Assembly: GCA_019843655.1 (NCBI GenBank) | Contig: JACDQD010000006.1 | Coordinates: 23,454,246-23,518,245, forward strand | Direction of reading: 5' to 3' | DNA length: 64,000 nucleotides | DNA from: Lethocerus indicus | Lineage: Eukaryota > Arthropoda > Insecta > Hemiptera > Belostomatidae | Notes under the pieces: generated by a model | Told to the model about the DNA's origin: nothing | The model's input: the letters and a program-made list of their open reading frames with translations, nothing else | Databases searched by the model: none | Program-made: the position numbers and the translations under genes | Shown: piece after piece, positions 59,921-64,000 of the stretch | How the letters are laid out: each line of letters begins with the position of its first letter | How positions within the stretch are numbered: the first letter of the stretch is position 1

Positions 59921-61654
59921 TTATATCGTGGGGGCGACTGTTGTGAGTGCGCGACTGAGGAGTACACACCTCGAATTATTGACACCGGTCTAGCAGATAG
60001 GCGCTGTATAACAAGTTAGGCGGTGCTCGATAATAATTCACAGATCGGCACACATTCGGGCCGTGTTCGATAACTCGGGGCCCGGTGTTTATGGGCCGGC
60101 CGGGAGATAGTGCCGGCACACTCAGCCGCCTCGTAATGTATCAGTTGTTGCCACTTAATCAACATGGCCAAAATCGGAAATATAAAGCGGATCTCATAAA
60201 CGGCATTTGCATTCCGATTTCGCGGTAGTCTATGTCCCCGTCGGCGTATATTGTCGCTTGTCGTAGATTAAATTTTACAACCCTCCCTCCCGCAATATTT
60301 ACCACTGGCGTTTTATGGTTGGATAATATTACAAGTCTCTCTACTGTGAAGAGCTGGGATTTTATTGTTTGACTAGATTAACTTTATGCTTAAAGTATTA
60401 GTAATACATCAAGGCGGGTAATGGGTAATTGCTCTATATTAATATACTAGGTTTTTTATCTTATCTTATTTATTATTTATTTATTTATGAAATATAACCT
60501 CGTTCGGTGTGTGTAACACTATATAAATAGGAATGAAGGTTTTTATATTACAACATTTTCAAATATTCTATAAATAATTTTATTGATGTTTAGCGGAATC
60601 GCACTAAAATAATTATTTTATCCCATAACTTCCTACGCTTGCACTTTCCAAACGTTCAATTCACAAACAGTACAGAATTGTTGCTTCTGAAATATCTCTT
60701 TCCAGTGGGAAAACAAATTCTCACTGGTAGCAGCGGAAGATGAAAAGCGGTCGGTATTGATAAAATCAATTCAATTTAACGATGGGTTCAAATACCTGGA
60801 AACCGGAGACGCTCGCTTTGTGCACTCGAACCAGAAATCATTTGTGCCCGGCGTCGGGGATTCCATAAAAGTGATTGCTCTTCTCGAAACCGGTTAAATT
60901 ATCTGTTGGACGAAAGTAAGCAGATGGGAGCGACGTTCGAGTCGGAAAGGATCCAATAAATAAATAACACATATATACTGGCCAAAGTCACACTGTAGAC
61001 GCCATTTGAACCCGTCATAGATCAGAATATAGCGTTGACAGTATGAGGAGGAACACTGTCCACGGCGAAACTATTTAACTGCAAATTTCCAATCGTACGC
61101 TTGAAAAGCAGTACTGAATGCGAAATAAGGGCTCCTACGCTACTGTCGGTGAGTATTTAATTTAGTTGGCCGAAAGAGAACAAGGGAGAGGGTGAGAACG
61201 GGACAGATAGAGAGAGGGGGGAGGCGGAGTCGAGGGACAGTAGATAGAGGCGGCTCGTTGTTAGCGGTAGGGGCCTGAAGCCATGATTAATTGAGACCCG
61301 GCGGTGTATTTTTTGCCCGGCGGGGTAGGTGCGTTTCCGGGGCCTTTTTAATCCCGTCGGCCCACGCGGTGGTTCAGCCAGCTTTTTGTATTCGGGGGCA
61401 CCGAAACGCTCACAGCGCCCCGGCGTAGACACACATATCTGGCCGGCCAGTTGTCCACTATTGGGGACAATTTAATCCTGCACAACGGCATCCTCTCTAT
61501 GCAAAAATAAGCATTCGGATTCTAGCCAATACATTGGTCCTAATGTTACACCCTCCTAGTCGCTGATTTCCTATGCCAAACAAGGTTCGGTTTCTCACCT
61601 TATTCAGTCACATTAATAAAGTGGGCTCGTTCAATCCCTCTCCTCTTATTACCC
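59921..61654. other. Intron 1: no gene recognised
   Basis: It contains GC-rich blocks at about 59935-60160 and 61150-61460 and a TTTA-rich run near 60460-60490. The minus-strand frame 61157-61432 has no recognisable domain. Confidence 0.5.
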
Positions 61655-61835
61655 GTCCATAACCCCTCTTAAGGCGGCTCAAACGCCACTGACCCAGAGA
61701 TCTTCTCGGGCTATACTCCAAACAAGTGGGCCATACTACTTAAATGCAACTTGAAAAGTGCCATCACTGTGTGGCGAAAATAAATAACTGTTGTCCGTTG
61801 CACAATGAAAAAAAGTTAAAAAAAAGAAAAAACAA
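61655..61835 (+). mobile_element. Decayed 5'-truncated Jockey-type LINE 3' end
   Basis: GGCGGCTCAAACGCCACTGACCCAGAGAT matches the LINE ORF2 end at 34224-34251, which encodes R-L-K-R-H-W-P-R-D. Here the tryptophan codon TGG has become the stop TGA. The segment ends with GCACAATGAAAAAAAG then TTAAAAAAAAG, the same A-rich tail form as the other copies. The 5' border is approximate. It lies about 260 bp upstream of exon 2. Confidence 0.75.
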
Positions 61836-62098
61836 ATGGTGCTGCCGAAAAAACAGAAAGCTGCCGATGGTGTGTCCTGTCACAACAGCTCTGGAGCTGA
61901 TTACAGGAGACTATATTTATATACAATATTTATTTTAACATCAAAATATTTTCATGGGTGTAACATACTCAATTATTGCGTTGTTATTACACAAGTTGTA
62001 AGGGATAATAAATTACTTCGAGTACGTCTACCATTTATAAAAAAACTATTGTTAATTATGTATGCAGGATGTATTTCAATATCTGATATTTGTTGCAG
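61836..62098 (+). promoter_or_regulatory. 3' end of intron 1 with splice acceptor
   Basis: Intron sequence ending in TCTGATATTTGTTGCAG, a good acceptor with a short pyrimidine-rich run. The frame at 61744-61938 begins in the LINE remnant and is not a gene. Confidence 0.65.
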
Positions 62099-62167
62099 GT
62101 TATTTCTGGCACATAACCGATATACATTATGACGTCAACTATTCAGTGAAGGGAGACCCGAGAAAAA
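62099..62167 (+). CDS. Exon 2 of the acid sphingomyelinase-like phosphodiesterase gene
   Basis: A 69-nt exon between TTGCAG and GTAAGT. Joined to exon 1 (phase 1) it encodes G-Y-F-W-H-I-T-D-I-H-Y-D, then V-N-Y-S-V-K-G-D-P-R-K, residues 23-45 of the precursor. F-W-H-[IV]-[TS]-D-x-H-x-D opens the calcineurin-like phosphoesterase domain of acid sphingomyelinase and SMPDL3 proteins. The Asp and His of D-I-H (residues 30 and 32) are the first two zinc ligands. The exon ends in phase 1. Proteins of this family are about 450 residues long, so roughly nine tenths of the coding sequence lies beyond the window. SMPDL3-like is favoured over true acid sphingomyelinase because no saposin domain precedes this motif. 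Confidence 0.85.
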
Positions 62168-64000
62168 GTAAGTTTTACGTTCGTAACGTATAATAATAAT
62201 ATTATTCTAATACTGTATTATTCTTATTTAATGGCAATATTTGATACACGATCGAAAATATGTCGTTGGAATATATTGAGATGAATACGTCTAGATTATT
62301 CCCAATAAAAATCACAGCATAAAATGTGTAATTGTGGCTATAAATAAATCTCATATATAACAATTATCAGATTGATCTTTCCTATTATTTAAAAAAATAA
62401 TAAACCAGATAATTATCTTTATTCTTCAGATTTTATTTTTCTCTATTTTATTCCAGCTGTAAACAACGTTTTACAACCTTCCGCAACTTTTATAAATTTA
62501 ATATTTTTCTTTATTTCCCAGAGCATTTTAGTATCAAATAGGATTGTATATTCATTGCCTGAGTTCAAGAGTTCTTCACTTCAAATAGAAGTAACACAAA
62601 AAGGCAATGAGTATATTGTACTAACCGCTCGAAGATTGAGCTTACGTACTCGCATGGTTGTCGGACGTCTGTTAAAGGCTGTACAAATGTTTGCCCGATC
62701 GGAAGTCGAGGGCGGTCGCAGTGGGAGGAGCTTTTATTAGTTTTTGGCTGGCAAATCCGGTAGAGCGGATCGCCGGCCAAGAACTTTCCCAATAACTGCT
62801 CGGCCAATTATTAAAAGCTCGCCGCCCGTGCACCGGTCAGTAGGCGCTCGGAGATTATACGTTATGTTAGCCAAAAACCGCTGGAGAAGTTACCCCGTTT
62901 CAAGTATCCCCCAGAGTTCGGACTTTTTGCTGAACTGTTGCGAAAAAATCGCAAAACATTCCAGATACGGGAACATCCGCTTGAATTGACCACTTCAATA
63001 ATTCGCATCTACCACATTTACTTGATAGTGAATGGTAATCGCAGGAAGGGTTTTTCCTCTCCTACCTACGAGTTTAAGAAACAGTAGATTTATTAGTATT
63101 TTATATAGCATTTATTTGTCTAATGAGCTGCCGTGTGTGGCGGTTTCAATCTCAGAAACATTACGGCGCAAAAAATAGGCTAACGAAGTTGACGAAATTA
63201 ACATCGAGGAAAAGCATCCGTAACAAAGGTACTAGTGGAGTAACGATGAAGAGTAAATAAATTAGTTCAGAATTTTAAATAACTGTCGCCAGTCAGTTTT
63301 ATAGCAAAACATCTAACAATCTAAAATGTTTGCTAGAAGGCTTTACTGTATTATTGCACCTAGTCATTTCTATAGAGTATATATAATTGAACTATTTTAA
63401 GTGTTTTCCATATTACACGGATCAATGCACGCGTAAGCATTAATCAGAATTGGGTGTCCAATTAAAATCGTTTCTTGGACCGATTGGGCGGATTTATAAA
63501 TCCCTGTGGTTTTGGGGGGGCGTTGAGTACTGGACGTACTATAATCGACACTATTGAGCGACGTTAACGAAGACAAATGACGTCGGCCGCTCATATATCT
63601 GCCGGATGTATTTTAACAATAATATATTTTACACGACTGGCAGGCGCGAACAAAATATGCCCCGTCCCAAAGCCGGACACTCGATTTATAGGAATATTGT
63701 GGACGGATATTTCGGTTCGTTCGGGTTTTTCTGTTTTAAAAAAAACAAAAATTGGGCATATGAAGTATGGTGATAGGGACAGGACTCGGGGGTTCGGGAT
63801 TTTCGGCGGATTTACGCGTTGTGAACTGCCCTAAAACAACGGGGGGAGGGAACGCTTGGCCAGCCCGTCGAGCCCAAATCCGCCGCAAATTTTAGATTCG
63901 CGATTTTAAATAAGAACGATAGGCCAAAAATTGGACAACGGATAACGGCATTGTTAAATTACTTAATACAAGTAACGTGGAAGTTGTACCGCGTCAATTA
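62168..64000 (+). other. Start of intron 2, no further exon found
   Basis: It begins GTAAGTTTT. I looked for an acceptor followed by a frame that completes the A-phase codon and supplies the cysteine and G-x-Y-G-D-Y-type motif expected next in the family. Candidates at 62532 (CCCAG) and 63155 (CTCAG) fail because of early stops or no resemblance. Frames at 62555-62740, 62744-62989 and 63577-63834 have no recognised domain. Confidence 0.6.

Larger units (their letters stand above)
15446..62098 (+). other. Giant intron 1 of the phosphodiesterase-like gene (46,653 bp)
   Basis: It starts with GTAAGT and ends with TTTGTTGCAG. Both flanking exons are phase 1 at the junction and join in frame. It contains every mobile element listed between 31 and 62 kb and no other recognisable host exon. 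If the ASM-like call is right, this first intron separates the signal peptide from the first catalytic motif. A nested gene on either strand is possible, but I found none. Confidence 0.75.

Noticed and set aside
62532..62740. Possible exon 3 after TTTATTTCCCAG
   Set aside because: In the required phase it stops after six codons and lacks the cysteine expected next in the family.
63156..63260. Possible exon 3 after TTTCAATCTCAG
   Set aside because: Open for about 35 codons in phase, but it shows no similarity to the phosphodiesterase family and no donor.

Overview
This is eukaryotic DNA, almost certainly from an animal and most likely an arthropod (probably an insect). It is nearly all non-coding: no long ORF, short coding islands bounded by GT..AG splice signals, and relics of piggyBac, Tc1/mariner, Jockey-type LINE and apparent Penelope-like elements. 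CpG is common rather than depleted, and AT-rich stretches alternate with CpG-rich blocks containing G or C runs. I cannot name the species.

The one host gene I can support is on the + strand and runs off the right edge. A signal-peptide exon (coding 15379-15445, donor GTAAGT) joins in phase to a 69-nt exon (62099-62167, acceptor TTGCAG, donor GTAAGT). Together they give the N-terminus of an acid sphingomyelinase-like phosphodiesterase (SMPDL3/ASM family): a secretory signal followed by the F-W-H-I-T-D-I-H metal-binding motif. The intron between them is 46,653 bp, so about three quarters of the window is intron 1 of this gene. The remaining exons must lie beyond 64000.

Layout: 1-7.2 kb, flanking DNA with no recognised gene. 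7.2-15.3 kb, upstream DNA with a repeat family carrying hammerhead-ribozyme-like motifs (7.2, 8.2, 14.2-14.6 and 15.2 kb) and an internally deleted, frameshifted piggyBac element (12791-13439) with intact ends. 15.4 kb, exon 1. 15.4-62.1 kb, the giant intron. It holds two ~617-bp copies of a long form of the ribozyme-bearing repeat (31.0 and 41.2 kb), an inverted-arm copy (41.8-42.1 kb), a 5'-truncated Jockey LINE with a 12-bp target-site duplication (33.9-34.4 kb), and a (TA)30 tract abutting a deleted mariner-like element and a 223-bp MITE (45.45-46.43 kb). Two more LINE 3' ends lie at 59.9 and 61.7 kb. 62.1 kb, exon 2, then the start of intron 2.

The most interesting signal is the 37-nt motif, present in seven ungapped or broken copies. 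It has the hammerhead core (CTGAAGA...GAAA...GTC), a GGC/GCC stem II, a GCTA/TAGC stem I and a self-complementary ACCGGT stem III. In two loci it occurs as divergent pairs at the ends of inverted-repeat elements. The association with Penelope-like retroelements is an inference, because no reverse transcriptase of that type is in the window.
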